A DNA stretch of 64,000 nucleotides from Microcyclosporella mali. Its lineage: Eukaryota; Ascomycota; Dothideomycetes; Mycosphaerellales; Mycosphaerellaceae. The DNA lies in assembly GCA_002785985.1 (NCBI GenBank), contig NHNU01000013.1, positions 62,001 to 126,000 of the forward strand. The letters run 5' to 3'. Shown one piece after another: positions 30,147 to 42,526 of the stretch. The notes beneath the pieces were generated by a model. It was not told the DNA's origin. It did no database searches and saw only the letters and a list, made by a program, of their open reading frames with translations. A program made the position numbers and the translations under genes. Every line of letters starts with the position of its first letter. The first letter of the stretch is position 1.

Positions 30147-33100
30147 GGTGGAAGTCGTTATGACAGAGGAGGAGAAGACCACGATGACTGTGTGAAATGA
30201 ATGACTTTCGAGATAATGAACGAGTGTCGAGGTTGATATACACCTCCTGGCCATTCACGACCTCGCAAACAAGGCTCTACAAAACTTAAGGCCCGAGATC
30301 AGACGTTGGCCCAACAGGCGCTAAGATAGTTGCACTCCTGGGTCAATGGTGGGTCGAACAACGACGATGTGACCTGTGGCCAATCAGTTTGCCATTTCTC
30401 TGCTACAGTGGCGGCGGTACTCCAGTGATCGACACTGTAGTGGATGTGACCCCGGATCTGGGGTAAGCATGGGGCTGCCCCGTTCTGCATGGCGTATCAG
30501 ATTCTAAGGGAGACTTTCCCTCCACGGTCGGGTATGACGGGGGTTGACATATGGTCATTTCCCAAGTGGCCAGGGTCAGGACGATCTGGCGCTTCGCTTG
30601 AGAATCTGCACGAATTGCCGCGACTTTCGAAGTTAGTCGAATGCTCTTCTTCGCACATTCTCGTTGCAGAAGCTTGACTTTCCGAAGTTAGCCAACGCGA
30701 TGCAACGCATTGGAGCAGACAACGACGATCGGGGCTGTCCTAAGCTGTCATCTGCGATATTGCTCTCGGCTCATGACGCTGACTGTAAAAGCAGCAAGAG
30801 GATTATCTTTCAATTCATTGCTCGTCCCAAATGCTTGAGTGGATTGCTTGGTACGTGGCGAGTACTCCCTCGGATTGCCGCAATTGCCAGATTAGCCCGC
30901 TTTCAAAGCCAGACTACCATTCATTGTTGTACGTAGCGAGTACGGCTTGATCAAGGTTCTCGAGTAGGCTCTCCGCAATCAGGGTCCCCGCAGGAGGAAG
31001 CCAGCACGTAGTAAAGCAAGGTTACCCAGTCCGCTAGATGAATGGTTGGTAGGGTCTGCATTTGCTGCTGCTCTGCTGGCCAACCAGAATCACGATTGGA
31101 GTGTACGCAACGGGCTGAAGTTTAGTCGAGGATACGTCGAGGCTGACGGACTTTAGCAGCATGGCCGAAAGCCGGCCAGATGCTATTCCCGAGAACAGAG
31201 ATGTGGCGAATCATCCCGCAGCAAATGCATTTACTTGCTTCTGGCTCCGTATGCCCGCCATGAGGCCACCAAGAGAGCAAATGCTGGACCCTGCCACATA
31301 TGCCGCTATTCGCCTTCAGGAACCAGCCAATGCGCCGGTTGGACAATTGTGGAGGCATCTCCAAATGGTTCCCAAGCATTGCCGCAACGAAGACCCGAAT
31401 TCGCAGGCAAGAGTCGTCATGGTGGAAGCGCTTGTATTAAGCCAAGCTTCTGCTCCGCCGGTATGCTTAAAAATGCCATACCTAAGTGTCCACGATCTAC
31501 GTCTTTCTCCGCATTTTGTCTCGACTGGAAGTGTGCGTGCTCCATGCCCCATGGGCAGATCCCGCATGGTCAGTAACCTTGGGGTTCCAAGAGAGTGAAT
31601 GAGATTTGGTTGCCCAACAACCACTGCCTTCATACTGCAGCTTTCGGGCCAATGACGACGTTGCCGATGACACATGACCTTGCACTTACACGAACATGCC
31701 GCGTAACAAACTTGGGCAGCAAAGTGCAGTGAAGCACGAGCCGCGCCGGACTCTTGCTAATGAGGCCAAAGGCGTCGCTCAGCTACTGCATGTGTACTTC
31801 GCCGTGCACCAGAGGGGCCTGCTCCGCATCTCGAGGTTGTCACTAACATCAATGTTGAGTGGGAAGCCGTGATATCTTGAAGTGTCGAAGATCGTCGGTC
31901 GTCAAATGTGAACGCTCGCTTTGTTATTGTACTGCGTATTCACTCTCAGACTGCCCGCAACACTGGTGGATGGTGGAACAGCTGAACATGCGATCTTGAT
32001 AGTAGCCTGGAGATCGCGATGGAACCAGTACGTTACCCAGTATTGATGAATGCATATCTTAGGAGCTGGCTACCGCATTTGCCGTGTCGCTCATAATCCG
32101 AATTATCCATCGCCACTGTCACCTTGTTTGTGGTAATGCCTCTTGGTTCATCGACTTTTGGTCGGTGGGGAACATGTTGAAAAAGAGCAATGGAAGAACC
32201 GACGTATCTTTCCGATGCAATGATAAGTGACATTCAGCCAAACAAACACACCCGCGTGATGGAGATTGCGTTCCTCGTAGGCTGAGCGGTGATTTTCTGG
32301 AGCCCTATGCACGGGAATGTCGCATCCGGCTGACGACTGATTGTACCTCGTCCAGCATCAGAGTCAAGGCCAGATAAGCCGCATTGATGGAATTCGACGT
32401 TTGTGACTACTGCAGGGTGGTACATGAACGTGGCCTCACGAGGAGCTGTTGTAGACAACGCCAAGGTAGACTGGATCTGAAGAACTCTCGACATAACCAG
32501 CTAGCCAAGAGGCACGTTGCCATTGCATGAAGCCACTTGAAGACCATGGAATTATTTGAAGATGGGATAGTACCAGCCAAAAGTCCACATCAATATATTC
32601 ACGCAAGTGAATCTTCATCTCCAACTGGCAAGGTCATCGGATCGGAACTTGCAACAGTGATGGTCCTCGCCGAGCAGTCGCGTAGGGCGCAGGGTGGGAA
32701 TATGTCCTCCTTGCGACAGTACAACGGCTGTCAGAACATTGGTGAGCAAGTATGGGGTACGTAGCCTCAGTGGCAATGGCCATCGAAGCGGCTGGCAATG
32801 CTGATACAAAATTGCCTTCGGGAATCGGTTGCAAATTTTCGAGGCGCCCTGTTTTCCTCGGGACATTGGTAGATGCTTCAGCGAAAAAGCAGTATCTGGG
32901 TCCTGGTCTGACTAGCTCTTGAGATAATTCGGCTTTGCGATGAGCGGCGTGGACTGTATGTTGCAAGGCCAGGCTGCTAGTTATTATGGCTTCAAGGTGG
33001 CAGTGGCCACGGTGCCTAAATGTCCATCCTCGTGCCAGCTTTACAGTTCGGTCCGAAGAATTGGCATTCTTGGTTAGGGCGTCCTGGTAAATGTTTGCCC

Positions 33101-33487
33101 ACGACCAGTGGCGGGATCTCAAAAATCTGCAGATAGCCCTGTCTCGATCTTTTTGTGGTCTGTAATGATTAGCCCCGTGACGGCATGTAAGAACTGCTCA
33201 ATCCGGCTCTCTGGCCTGCAGTGTGTACATAGGATGGGGAAAGTGGCACCATCGTGACGCCGTATGCCATCGACATGCCGAGAATATAGCGAGACGGACA
33301 GTCCTGAGTATATATCGCGATAGCAGAGGTTTCATAGAGGCGGGTTGAGATGCAGGTACGGCTGTTATGTTCTCACAGATAACATGTACCTCTTATGACA
33401 ACATGACATTTCGCGTCTACCCGTGGGGCTTATCCCGATCCCACGCGATTGGTTGGCTCGGTGACAACCTTGCAAGCTATAGCAGTT
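30147..33487. other. Gene-poor region, 3.3 kb
   Basis: The first part is the peroxygenase promoter. Beyond it I find only short frames without motifs, such as a 145-codon plus frame from 31161 and a 162-codon minus frame ending at 32634. There is no recognisable transposon protein and no obvious long terminal or inverted repeats. A pair of 15-bp near-identical palindrome-like elements is noted separately. Confidence 0.5.
30851..30943. repeat. Pair of 15-bp elements GTACGTRGCGAGTAC
   Basis: Copies at 30851-30865 (GTACGTGGCGAGTAC) and 30929-30943 (GTACGTAGCGAGTAC) differ by one base and are in the same orientation. Both ends of each copy are GTAC. Confidence 0.8.
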
Positions 33488-34468
33488 CTACGATCCCTTG
33501 GTCTCCTTCAATTTCTGTGCTTCCTCTTCTCTCAATTCCTTTCCCAGTCCCGACATTATCTTCTCTGTGATCATTGAAGGGAGCATGCCCACGAACCCGA
33601 AGAATAAGTCATGGAACCAATAGGCCCAAACGACCCTGTGCCCACTGCCGACAACGTCCAACGAGGACTGAGCCATGACCTGAGCGCTCGGCTCCATCAG
33701 ACTTGGTTCCGTCCCTTTACGCTCTGTTGAAACGCCGCCCACAACGATAGCGATCGTCTCGATGCCGTATCCATCGGTGTCTGATTCAATTTGAAGCGAG
33801 CGAGACCAGGACACCATTCCTGCCTTGGCCGCACAGTACACAGTAAGGAACGGGATGGCCATTTCGCTAACGCCACTGCCGATGTTGAGGATGAGCGTAG
33901 GTTGCTGCTCGATCAATTTTGGAAGTAGCATGCGAGTGAAATGAATCGGAAAACGAGCGTTCATGTCCAGCATATCATCGCTCTCAGCAAAGGACTGATC
34001 ACGTGCGGCAAGAGGAGGCTGGTTAGCATTGCCGCCGACATTATTGATCAGGACCTTGATCGGAAGAATTTTGAGTTCGTCGATAGCACTTTGCATTTTG
34101 GCCTCACTGTGACAGTCTTTGATTGCATCCAGAACGAGGATCCTGAACTTCCGGCTAGGCCATTGACGTTCCAGAGCGCCTCGGACACCGACGAGCTTCC
34201 CTTCATTGCGGCCGTGCAGTACGACATTGAATCCTCGATTTGCCAATTCTTCTGCGAAGGCTTTACCGATCCCATCGGAAGCGCCAGTGACTATTGCCCA
34301 TGGTTCTTGACCCGACGAGGTCTTTTTGTATCGACCGAGTGAGCTCGGACGCAGGAAATGTAACCAAGTAAATGATGCGATATTAAAAAGAATACGCGAT
34401 GCCAGGATCGTGCCTAGCAGGGTGAGCGGTCGCGCAAAGAGCGAGATGAAAGTGCTAGTAATGCTCAT
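33488..34468 (-). CDS. Membrane short-chain dehydrogenase (17-beta-HSD12 / 3-ketoacyl reductase-like)
   Basis: Single exon, 326 residues from ATG 34468 (the frame is open 12 codons further with a TTG only). An N-terminal hydrophobic segment with FTWLHFLRPSSLGRY precedes the Rossmann fold. The cofactor motif is TGASDGIGKAFA, with NNVGG, the catalytic Ser in GSGVSE and Tyr-Lys in YCAAK. Membrane SDRs of this layout include the ER 3-ketoacyl-CoA reductase of fatty acid elongation and steroid 17-beta dehydrogenases. The essential elongation enzyme usually carries a C-terminal lysine motif, absent here (the end is LKETKGS), so this is more likely a paralogue with another substrate. Its neighbours give no pathway. 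Confidence 0.9.
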   Translation of the reverse strand: MSITSTFISLFARPLTLLGTILASRILFNIASFTWLHFLRPSSLGRYKKTSSGQEPWAIVTGASDGIGKAFAEELANRGFNVVLHGRNEGKLVGVRGALERQWPSRKFRILVLDAIKDCHSEAKMQSAIDELKILPIKVLINNVGGNANQPPLAARDQSFAESDDMLDMNARFPIHFTRMLLPKLIEQQPTLILNIGSGVSEMAIPFLTVYCAAKAGMVSWSRSLQIESDTDGYGIETIAIVVGGVSTERKGTEPSLMEPSAQVMAQSSLDVVGSGHRVVWAYWFHDLFFGFVGMLPSMITEKIMSGLGKELREEEAQKLKETKGS

Positions 34469-35080
34469 GTTGAGGCGATGATCGATGCACGAAATGGCAA
34501 GCAAATGTGGTATGATTTGAGGCGAAGCAGGCTCACTCCTTGCTTACATGAGAAAATCGGAGCTTTTAAGGACCTTGACGGGCACAGTAGGGGTTCGTGC
34601 TGCAAAGGACGTCGTATACTCAAGGAGGGATGGAATACCAAAGCACATCTGCGTATTCTGCAGAACGACGATCGGAGCAAATGCCACCGGAGTATACATA
34701 TAGCCCGACACGTCACCTTGAGACGAACGAGCCATTTGAATCCGACGGAACAGACACAGTCAGCCAGATCCCGAAATATAATCCCGAGACTCCAGGCTGT
34801 ACAGTCTCAGCGAGAAGAGACTTGTGTATCGAGGGGAGACACCCTCCCGCCATTCATGCGATGTGTGTTGGTAGGCGGTATTCCCCCCGAAGAGGCGCGC
34901 TTTACGCTCGGCATGGTGTACGTGAGGGATTGAGTCCTCACGGCACACCCATGGTCTCTTGAACGACGCTTGTTTCGGCACATCACACATCTGACTCCAT
35001 CGGCTCTTTTGAACACAAGTACTCGAGATGTTTGTAAACGAAATCTAGCAGCCAATCATGCCGTGACAACCCTGGCGACC
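34469..35080. other. Divergent intergenic region
   Basis: About 610 bp between the SDR and the unrecognised gene at 35081. Open frames on both strands overlap each other and show no motif. No gene is supported. Confidence 0.45.
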
Positions 35081-36053
35081 ATGGAACCGGGATACTGGCA
35101 AGCATTTGCGTTTTGCGAGTTTCTGCACTCCATGACTACCTTGAGCTTGTTACATACTGAAACGAAATTGTCAGGTCACGCGAAGCACGATCGTCGCTGG
35201 AGGTTGAGCTTTCCTCGTCGACACATCGCTGAAATCAATGTCGATTGCTGCAATACAGCTGAACCCATCAATGGTGGTTGGCAGAGGACCATCGAAGCGG
35301 CTCTGGACTACCTCTCACGGGACTCGAGAATCCTATCTCTGGTCCTCAATGTCAGCAACACGATAACCAAAGCGGCTCTTGATGCCACTCCACCCACGAG
35401 CGCCGATGAAGCAAACACATATGAATACACCAGCTTCTGGGTTGCTCAGCTGCGGAAGTTCGAAAAACGTGAGTTGTGTGGAGAGCCACAACATAGCTAT
35501 TACTCACGAACTTCCAGCTATAATCTGTGTCCTGGACGGCGTCTGTACTCCAAGCTGTCTTCACATCGCTTGTGCAGCACATCGACGCATTTGTACCACA
35601 AGAACAGAATTCTGGCTTTGCAACTCTGAAGCCACCCGAGCCTATGTTCCGGAGCTAGTCCAGGATCTGTCCAGCATAGTCTTTCCATGCAGTCTCTCAC
35701 GAGAGCTTACCTTCTCGCGAAAAACTTTCACTTCAGCAGAAGCGCACAATGTGGGCCTGGTTTGCAGAACCTGCCAGTCTTCAGAACAGGCCACGCTGGG
35801 AGCATACGAGCTTGCGCAGGATATGGCTGCGAGGAGCACGAATCTCAATCCGAATGATCTCTCTGCTGCGAGAAGCGACACCTCAAGTGAGCGGAGTACG
35901 TCTCCCCTCCCCTTTTCGGCCCGACATGTTCTGATATGCAATAATGCACTTGCAGTGAAAGTCGTGGCAAGCAATGACTACACGGAGAACGAAATGCAGG
36001 AAGATGTCGATACAAAAGCGGGTTCATCTGGGTCCGCGTGGGCACAGTCGTGA
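35081..36053 (+). CDS. Unrecognised spliced protein
   Basis: Exon 35081-35468, a 49-bp intron (GTGAGT donor, CTTCCAG acceptor), then exon 35518-35886, an optional 69-bp intron (35887-35955) and a last exon to TGA 36051-36053. Joined, the frame reads smoothly through a Cys-rich segment (IICVLDGVCTPSCLHIACAAH and following, then VCRTC). The second intron is a multiple of three with no stop, so it may be retained; total length is 300 residues spliced or 323 retained. The C-terminus is acidic and Ser-rich. I do not recognise a domain. Splice consistency supports a real gene, but it lacks family evidence. Confidence 0.5.
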
Positions 36054-37080
36054 TCGCTCTTCTGTCATATTATACTCGTTGACGTCAAGATCACAGTTCG
36101 AATGACTCTCCCACCTACCTATGCCTTTCATGCGATTTTCGAAAGAACATCTAAGGCTCAGATGAGGTGGATGGCGGGGTGACACCATTGAACTGCCTGC
36201 TAGGCCAGAAGGTTGACGCAAGGACGATGGCGGTCCATGATGGTCGCGATGACAACTGGTCGGTGCATCAATTCTGTTTCAACGCAGCGACGAAAAGGGG
36301 TAAGAACTTCTTGACGTGCTCGGACTAAACTGCACCGTCAATCTTGTCTAATGAAGGGAATTTCTGGGAACTCGCAAGCTTGTGGGTCTTGCGATGATAT
36401 GAGAAACGAGTCATCCAGGAAGTGCAAATGCATGTGTGCATGTCGATGTAGATCAGATCATGCGTACCCTGTGCGACAACGAGATCAAATATGACTCCAG
36501 TGAGCAAGTACACCACCACGGGTTCGAGTCAGGTCCAAGTGATCTTCCCAGCTGGATCAACGCTACTGAAGTCTTCGGTATGGCGAAGCTTTCGCCAGGT
36601 CTCCTCATCTGCGAGGTGGTGAGCGGCAGAGATCACGAGTCGTGCATCGCAGGCATGGCGCAGAGCAAGTCATCTAATTGACAAAGCCCAATTTACTAGA
36701 GTCGAATCGTGTATGGAAGTATCTAGTGACGCTCGGACGTAAAAGCCGGCTGAAGAGGCCATTGGAATCAAGACATTGACGTGAATGTGATTGTTCTGTC
36801 GGAGGTCTCAGAGTCATGAGTTCTCATGTGATGTCGTCCCGGATCCTGTCATGTCTGATGCGGTGTTGAGAGATACTCAAGGTCTGTTACTCGCTTGCGT
36901 TGTTGCACGATCACATGCAAAAGCCGAAGGATGAGTCCTCAGCGTGACAGCCGAGGGACCAGTTCCGAGCTATTTTTGCCATTTGGAAGATCCAGGCCAC
37001 CGCACTTCGACCTCTTCTACTAGCGCCACCCTTCTTCACCCCGCGATTATCAGACAACATAGCAGCACTCTCGTAGCATC
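36054..37080. other. Intergenic region, 1 kb
   Basis: This lies upstream of the F-box gene. It holds a perfect CRE-like palindrome (listed separately) and an 81-codon frame at 36436-36681 without motifs. No gene is supported. Confidence 0.5.
36080..36087. promoter_or_regulatory. Perfect CRE palindrome TGACGTCA
   Basis: An eight-base cAMP-response-element-type palindrome that bZIP/ATF factors bind. It is 27 bp after the stop of one gene and 1 kb before the next start, so its function is doubtful. Confidence 0.25.
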
Positions 37081-38674
37081 ATGAGTCTAAGGTTCCGGAT
37101 TGCTCGAGTCGCTTCTAAAATCGCCAATATGAACATCGCCTGCAAATTCCGTCTGCTGGACCTCCCAAACGAACTCATCATTAATATCATCGAGCACCTT
37201 GACAGCCCGAAAGCTCTGCGACACTTGACGAGGACTTGTAAGCGCATACAATATTTGGCTGAGCCGGTCCTCTATCGGTCAATTATGATTCGCACCGGCG
37301 GCGACGCCGCCGATGTGCTCCTTGCGCTGAGATCACGTGTGGAGAGATGCGCCGGCATTCACTTCCTCGAGTTCCCTTGCGATCCGCAGTATAGGCAGGA
37401 TTTCCGCGCTGTGAAGAACATATTGAGCTGGTCTAAGAACCTGCAGGAGCTGTCGTTTGAAAGCCCACAGTGCAACAATGGGAACTTCGAAGAGGATGAT
37501 TCCTGGTCTTATATGACTGATTTCTTCTTCGAACCCTTCTTGGCCGCTGTTGCGCAACTGCCTAAAGCTCGCCTACCAAGTCGACCTTTACAGAACCTCA
37601 AAAAATGTAAGCTCTATGCACTCACACCGCAAAATCTGCACAGGTGATTGACAGCAGCTATTAGTGACCCTACATCTCAATGGCTGTGGCAGTCCTTACT
37701 GGACTCTTGATCGCAGAGGAATGTCAATCCTACAGCATCCGACATTATTGTATCTCAAGATGTCGTGTGTCAACGTTCTTGACGACAGCTTTGATCCCAC
37801 ACGTGACATGTTGAGAACGCCACTTCAACACCTCATTCTCGAAGAGTGTAATATCACGCATCGCGGACTATATGGCATCTTGTCACTCCCCAAAGGACTA
37901 AAGAAGCTCTTCCTCGGCGAGAATTGTAACAACATCCGGCACTTCCCAGACGATGTAGATCCCAAGTCGAACCACCTCTTCTCCAATGATGCTGGTGAAA
38001 CTCTCGGTGCTCTTCGGCTGCAGAAGGACACCCTTCAAGAGCTTACATATGCCACGACCGAGACTTATTACCAGCATCGCCAATTCAGCAGACACATAGT
38101 CACTGACAGTTTGTCAGTTGATGCCGGGTTTGCAGACTTCCACAGTCTTACCAAGGTTTCTTTGAGTGGACAATGTCCAGACTTTGAGCGAGCCATCATG
38201 ACCTCACGATCACCTCCGAATCTAGGGGCGATCGAGTTCAAAGCTTTCAGCCCATTCAGCAGAGACATTGACAACACATCACCTCAGGACTCCGCGTTGT
38301 CGCTTGTTCCATTCCTACGAGCGCCGTCATGCTCCGTACCGAAGACGTTGAAGAGATTAAACGTCACCTACGAATCTGCACCTCTGCGACTTGACTTCGA
38401 ACTTTCAGATGCGGCCAGGAGTCGGATACAAGCTGCTGCCAAAGCTACCGAACAGATTGGCATTCAGCTCAAAGTCTTATACAGACGCTACCACAACTAC
38501 TTTCCACCGTATCTGTATGGTGAGCCAGTGCCTCGCGAGATTCTGGTATTTACTGGACATCCAGATGGCTTCGTTGGCAGGTTTGCTCCAGGTGCTTCCA
38601 AGACACCAAGAGTGGTTCTGGACGACTCGGAGGACTCGGATACCGAGTGGGAATACACTACCGACGAGGGTTGA
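37081..38674 (+). CDS. F-box protein with leucine-rich region
   Basis: Two exons, 37081-37606 and 37665-38674 (58-bp intron), giving 511 residues. The F-box lies near residues 24-70: LLDLPNELIINIIEHLDSP then LRHLTRTCKRIQYLAEPVLY. The rest shows irregular leucine-rich segments (LRTPLQHLILEECNITHRGL, LPKGLKKLFLGENC). F-box proteins link substrates to the Skp1-Cullin ubiquitin ligase; fungi carry many divergent copies with unknown substrates. The C-terminal tail is acidic (DDSEDSDTEWE). No neighbour suggests a target. Confidence 0.9.
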
Positions 38675-39645
38675 ATTTCTTTCTGCCGTTCGTGTTCTTG
38701 TCCGAATTTCTCTTCTGTCACAGTCCTGTGGTTCAAACCTGAACTCCACCAAGGACGGATCTAGCCTGTCTGGTAGCTAGCCTTCAAAACCCAACCTAAG
38801 TCGCCCGCCGGTGCTATGCGCACTGGGCAGCTCTTGAGCGTCTCAGGCTTACGGACTGCCTACCGCATACTGGGTCTCCTCGCCGTCTGCGTCTGCAAGA
38901 TGGAAGCCAACCATGACGGCATACAACGACGAACATCCGCCAAGCTCAACAGCCCATATGGAAGAGCTGATCACGTCTGCGTGGCTGCAACCTGTGAACA
39001 TGACAATAACCTTCCCTGTACCACTAATCTGAACGAGACTCACTCCCAATAATTCTCCATGTTGACCTTGCACACCAACAATTTCTTATCTCAACAACAG
39101 TGTGTTCTTCTTCTATTCTTGGGACTGCCTGTCGTGTTGAGTCTAAACTTTAGTTAAGTAAACGCTTACAATTGTGATAGGACTATCAGCGCCGGAATTC
39201 AATGTGCACAGGTTTCATAGGTTTCGACTTTTTCCTGTCAATCCGGGATCGGCGCAGAGAATTCTTCGTGTCTTTCTCTCAGCCTGGTTTCAAATGTAAG
39301 GTGAAGATATCTCTCACTAGGCCGATGATAGACTTCACGATGTTGAGATCTGAGCTATGCATGTGATTATTGGACTTCGCCCAATCACACCGTCGCCCTC
39401 GTTCCTCGGGTCGCGACTCAGACCCCACCGCTCCATGCACAGTCCATGCCGAAAAGGGAAATGACAACAATGACGGCTTGCCCTAGGAGGTAGGAGGTAT
39501 AACTTCTTGATTTCCCTCGCTGCCGAGCTGGGGTCCGCCGTGTCAGCGGGTCCGACACGATGGAGAAGTCGAACTAGATGCGTACATACATACCTGGGTC
39601 ACCGCGCAAATCTGGAAATCTGTATAAGCTGATACTCCGGCCAAC
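38675..39645. other. Intergenic region, about 1 kb
   Basis: This lies between the F-box and P450 genes. A 78-codon frame at 38816-39052 has no motif. No gene is supported. The last 150 bases should be the P450 promoter. Confidence 0.5.
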
Positions 39646-41387
39646 ATGGAGACCACACTGTTATCAACGGACTCTCTCGGATGGAAGATTGGTGGAGCTT
39701 TTCTTGTCTACATCACGCTCTCCGCGATCATCTCATACTTCTCCACAGAATCACGATACTTGCGTTCTCTTGAATGGACCGGCCTTCGGGAGCAGTTGTT
39801 CGCAAGATGGCGAGCGAACATCTCTTCTGTGAAGAACAGCCGTAAGATGATCTTTGATGGCTACAACACCTTCTCCAAAAATAACAAAGCTTTCGCCCTC
39901 CCGAACTTTGGCGGACAGCCTCTGATGATACTCCCGCCGGATGAACTGAAGGAAGTGTTGCAGAAGTCGGACGACGAGGTCGACTTGCTAGCGATCTTGC
40001 AGGAGGCCACTGCTACGAAATGGACTGGAGCGCACGACATCGCTGAACATCCTTTCCACATCAACGTGGTTCGCCACCAATTGACAAGAGAACTGCATTT
40101 ACTGACGGAAGATATATACGCCGAACTCGAGCTAGGCTTCCAAGATCAATGGAAAGCGACAAAGGAATGGAGCACAATCCCAGCCCTGACATCGTGCCAA
40201 TCCATCGTGTCAAGAGCCGCCAATAGAGTATTTTCTGGAGCTGAGCTGTGCCGCAATCAAGAGTTCCTCGATGCCACGCGAGTCTACGGCGAGAAAGCTT
40301 TCATAGCTGGAGCCGTGATGAGCATGCTACCCAAGCTCTTGCAGCCGGTGGCGGCGCCAATCATCGCCTGGCAAAGTGGTAAGGACATCGAGACTTGCAA
40401 GAAGTATGCCGTTCCAATTATCGCAGAGCGCATCAAGGAGTTCCAGAGTGGCGAGAAGAGAGAAGCGCAGCACGATGCGCTTGACTGGATCATCGAGCAG
40501 GCCATCAAGAATGGCGACCCCAAGGAACTGGATCCTGATAAGCTGTGTCGTCGCATAATGAGGCTGAATCTCGCGGCTATTCACACGACATCGATCACGA
40601 CGACCAACGCTCTCCTGGATCTCTACAGCTCACCGAGAGCGGACGATTTCGTCGCAGGTCTGCGGGAAGAATGTGAACGAGTACTGGCTGCGAATGATGG
40701 CAAGTGGACCAAGTCAGCATTAAACGACTGCAAGCGTCTTGACAGCACTATCAAAGAATCAATGCGGACCACTAGCTTGGGCATGATCGGCGTGGCCAGA
40801 GTCATCACGAACAAATCTGGCATCACACTCAGCAACGGCCAATTCATCCCCGCAGGCGTTCGTGTGACGACGAGCAATGTCGCAATCCACACAGATTCCC
40901 AATACTACGAGAACCCCGATGAATTCGATGCCTTCCGATTTTCTGCTAGCTCAGAAGAGGGCAGCACTGTGGAGAAGAAAGGGCAAGGAATCGTGACGAC
41001 GAGCATGCAATTCCTGCCGTTTGGCCATGGAAGACACGGTGAGCCCAGACGCGAATGAGCCATCGTGAAGTCCGAGAAATTTACTGACCGTGTTCGCTCC
41101 AGCCTGCCCAGGACGCTACTTTGCCGCGGCCGAGATGAAGATGGTGAGGAACTTGCAAGGTATATCACCTAAATAGGGTCCATGCTGATTGAGTCAATCT
41201 AGATGTTAGCCCATATCGTGATGAATTACGACGTGAAGCTGCCAGGAAAGAGAGTTAAGAACTTCGAAGTGAGTAGCCCAGTCACCTTGTACGATTGATA
41301 TTAGCTGATGGACATGTCCTGCAGTTCAAGGCGGGAACTGTTCCGGACCCAAGCTCGACGTTGCAGATACGGCTGAGACAGCCATAA
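39646..41387 (+). CDS. Cytochrome P450 monooxygenase
   Basis: Four exons: 39646-41038, 41103-41143, 41203-41268 and 41325-41387, with a product of 520 residues. An N-terminal membrane anchor (GGAFLVYITLSAIISYF) precedes the cytosolic domain. The I-helix has AIHTTSITTTN, the K-helix ESMR (ExxR) and the heme-binding loop FGHGRHACPG with Cys466, split by intron 1. The three last introns fall in the heme-binding end, as in many fungal P450s of the ent-kaurene-oxidase-like and trichothecene-type groups. It is an ER enzyme that hydroxylates a hydrophobic substrate. It has no PKS, terpene or NRPS neighbour here, so the substrate is unknown. Confidence 0.95.
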
Positions 41388-42526
41388 CAGTGGCTGCAGT
41401 AGAAATGCTCCCTGCCGGCCGATCCCATGGTGAAGTTGGCCGTTACAAGCGCCAAGGAGCAGAAAAGGAACCTACCGTGACTGCGAGTGCGAGACGTCCG
41501 CAACCATGGAATGCGCCTTCCAACAACGATTTGTCTGGTCGCGAGAGATGCACGCTATTGGATCTGGAGCAGCAAGGCGCATCCACGGTCTGTCAGGAGA
41601 GCATTCCAGAGCTGGCTGCGACGCAAATCAAGGTCGTTGAGTCAACCGTCGCACGGTGCTGCCATCGAAGAAGCTGGACCGTACCGTGCGCGAGCATCGC
41701 GCACGAGCATTTCAATACAGTCTCGACTGGGTCTCTGCGCATCACAAAACTCGGAAAGGCCGTGCAGTCTACGTTTTCAGATGATAGCGTTGCTGGGTGA
41801 AGGAAAAAGGCGTCGAAGATAAGCGCCATATCTACGAAGCAGAATTCGCAAACGACATTCTAGAAAGCACATGTGAAGCGTTGAGCCACCAAAGTGTCCA
41901 GAGTGCAGAGCCGTTCTGTTAGTATCGTGAACGACAGCTGCACACACGGCCAGCCCCGAGCATTGTGGCTGGCTGAGGTCTACGTCTATTGGTTGCGATA
42001 TCAAACTCTAAAGCTCATATCAGTACCAAAGAAGTCTAGCGACAGCCATCGAAGCGCCTGGTCTCGGGTGACAGCGAGCATCAAAGCTTTTTTAGGCAAA
42101 GACGCAAGCCACAACGACACTTTTCTGATAAGGCTGAGCATGTGGCAGCCATGTGTGCGAGTCGATGGCTTCTCGTGCTCATCGACAAAGCTTTCCTCAA
42201 ACGTGGACCACGCAGGCGCCATACTGCAGAAGTCGAGGCTGTGTCGGTGACTGGACTGTGGTATGGGCCAGCCACGAAGCACGGAGTCGCCAGCAAGGCT
42301 GGATGTTGTTGACATGTGAAGAGAACCAAGTGATGGCGGTTGATGTGTATAAAGGGACCGTGGAAGTCTGCGTTATCGAGAGCATCATCCAACAAGCAAC
42401 AGCAATACAAAAGAACCACCAGAACAATCAAGACTCTCACAACCAACAACTCGCTATATCATTCAACATCTCAAGCTGCTTAGCTCTACCCTCAAACAAC
42501 AACCCACGACAACCAAAACAATCACA
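41388..42526. other. Intergenic region, 1.1 kb
   Basis: This lies between the P450 and the Ser-rich small protein. Overlapping frames of up to 139 codons occur on both strands without motifs. The last 200 bases are A/C-rich (CAACAA, CAACCA), typical of a fungal 5' leader. Confidence 0.5.

Noticed and set aside
31161..31598. 145-codon plus-strand frame in the gene-poor region
   Set aside because: No motif, no favourable context, overlaps minus-strand frames of similar length.
32634..33122. 162-codon minus-strand frame
   Set aside because: Composition is random-like and no domain or splice partner was found.
36515..36540. tRNA-like GGTTCGAGTC sequence
   Set aside because: No matching T-stem, anticodon arm or acceptor stem around it.
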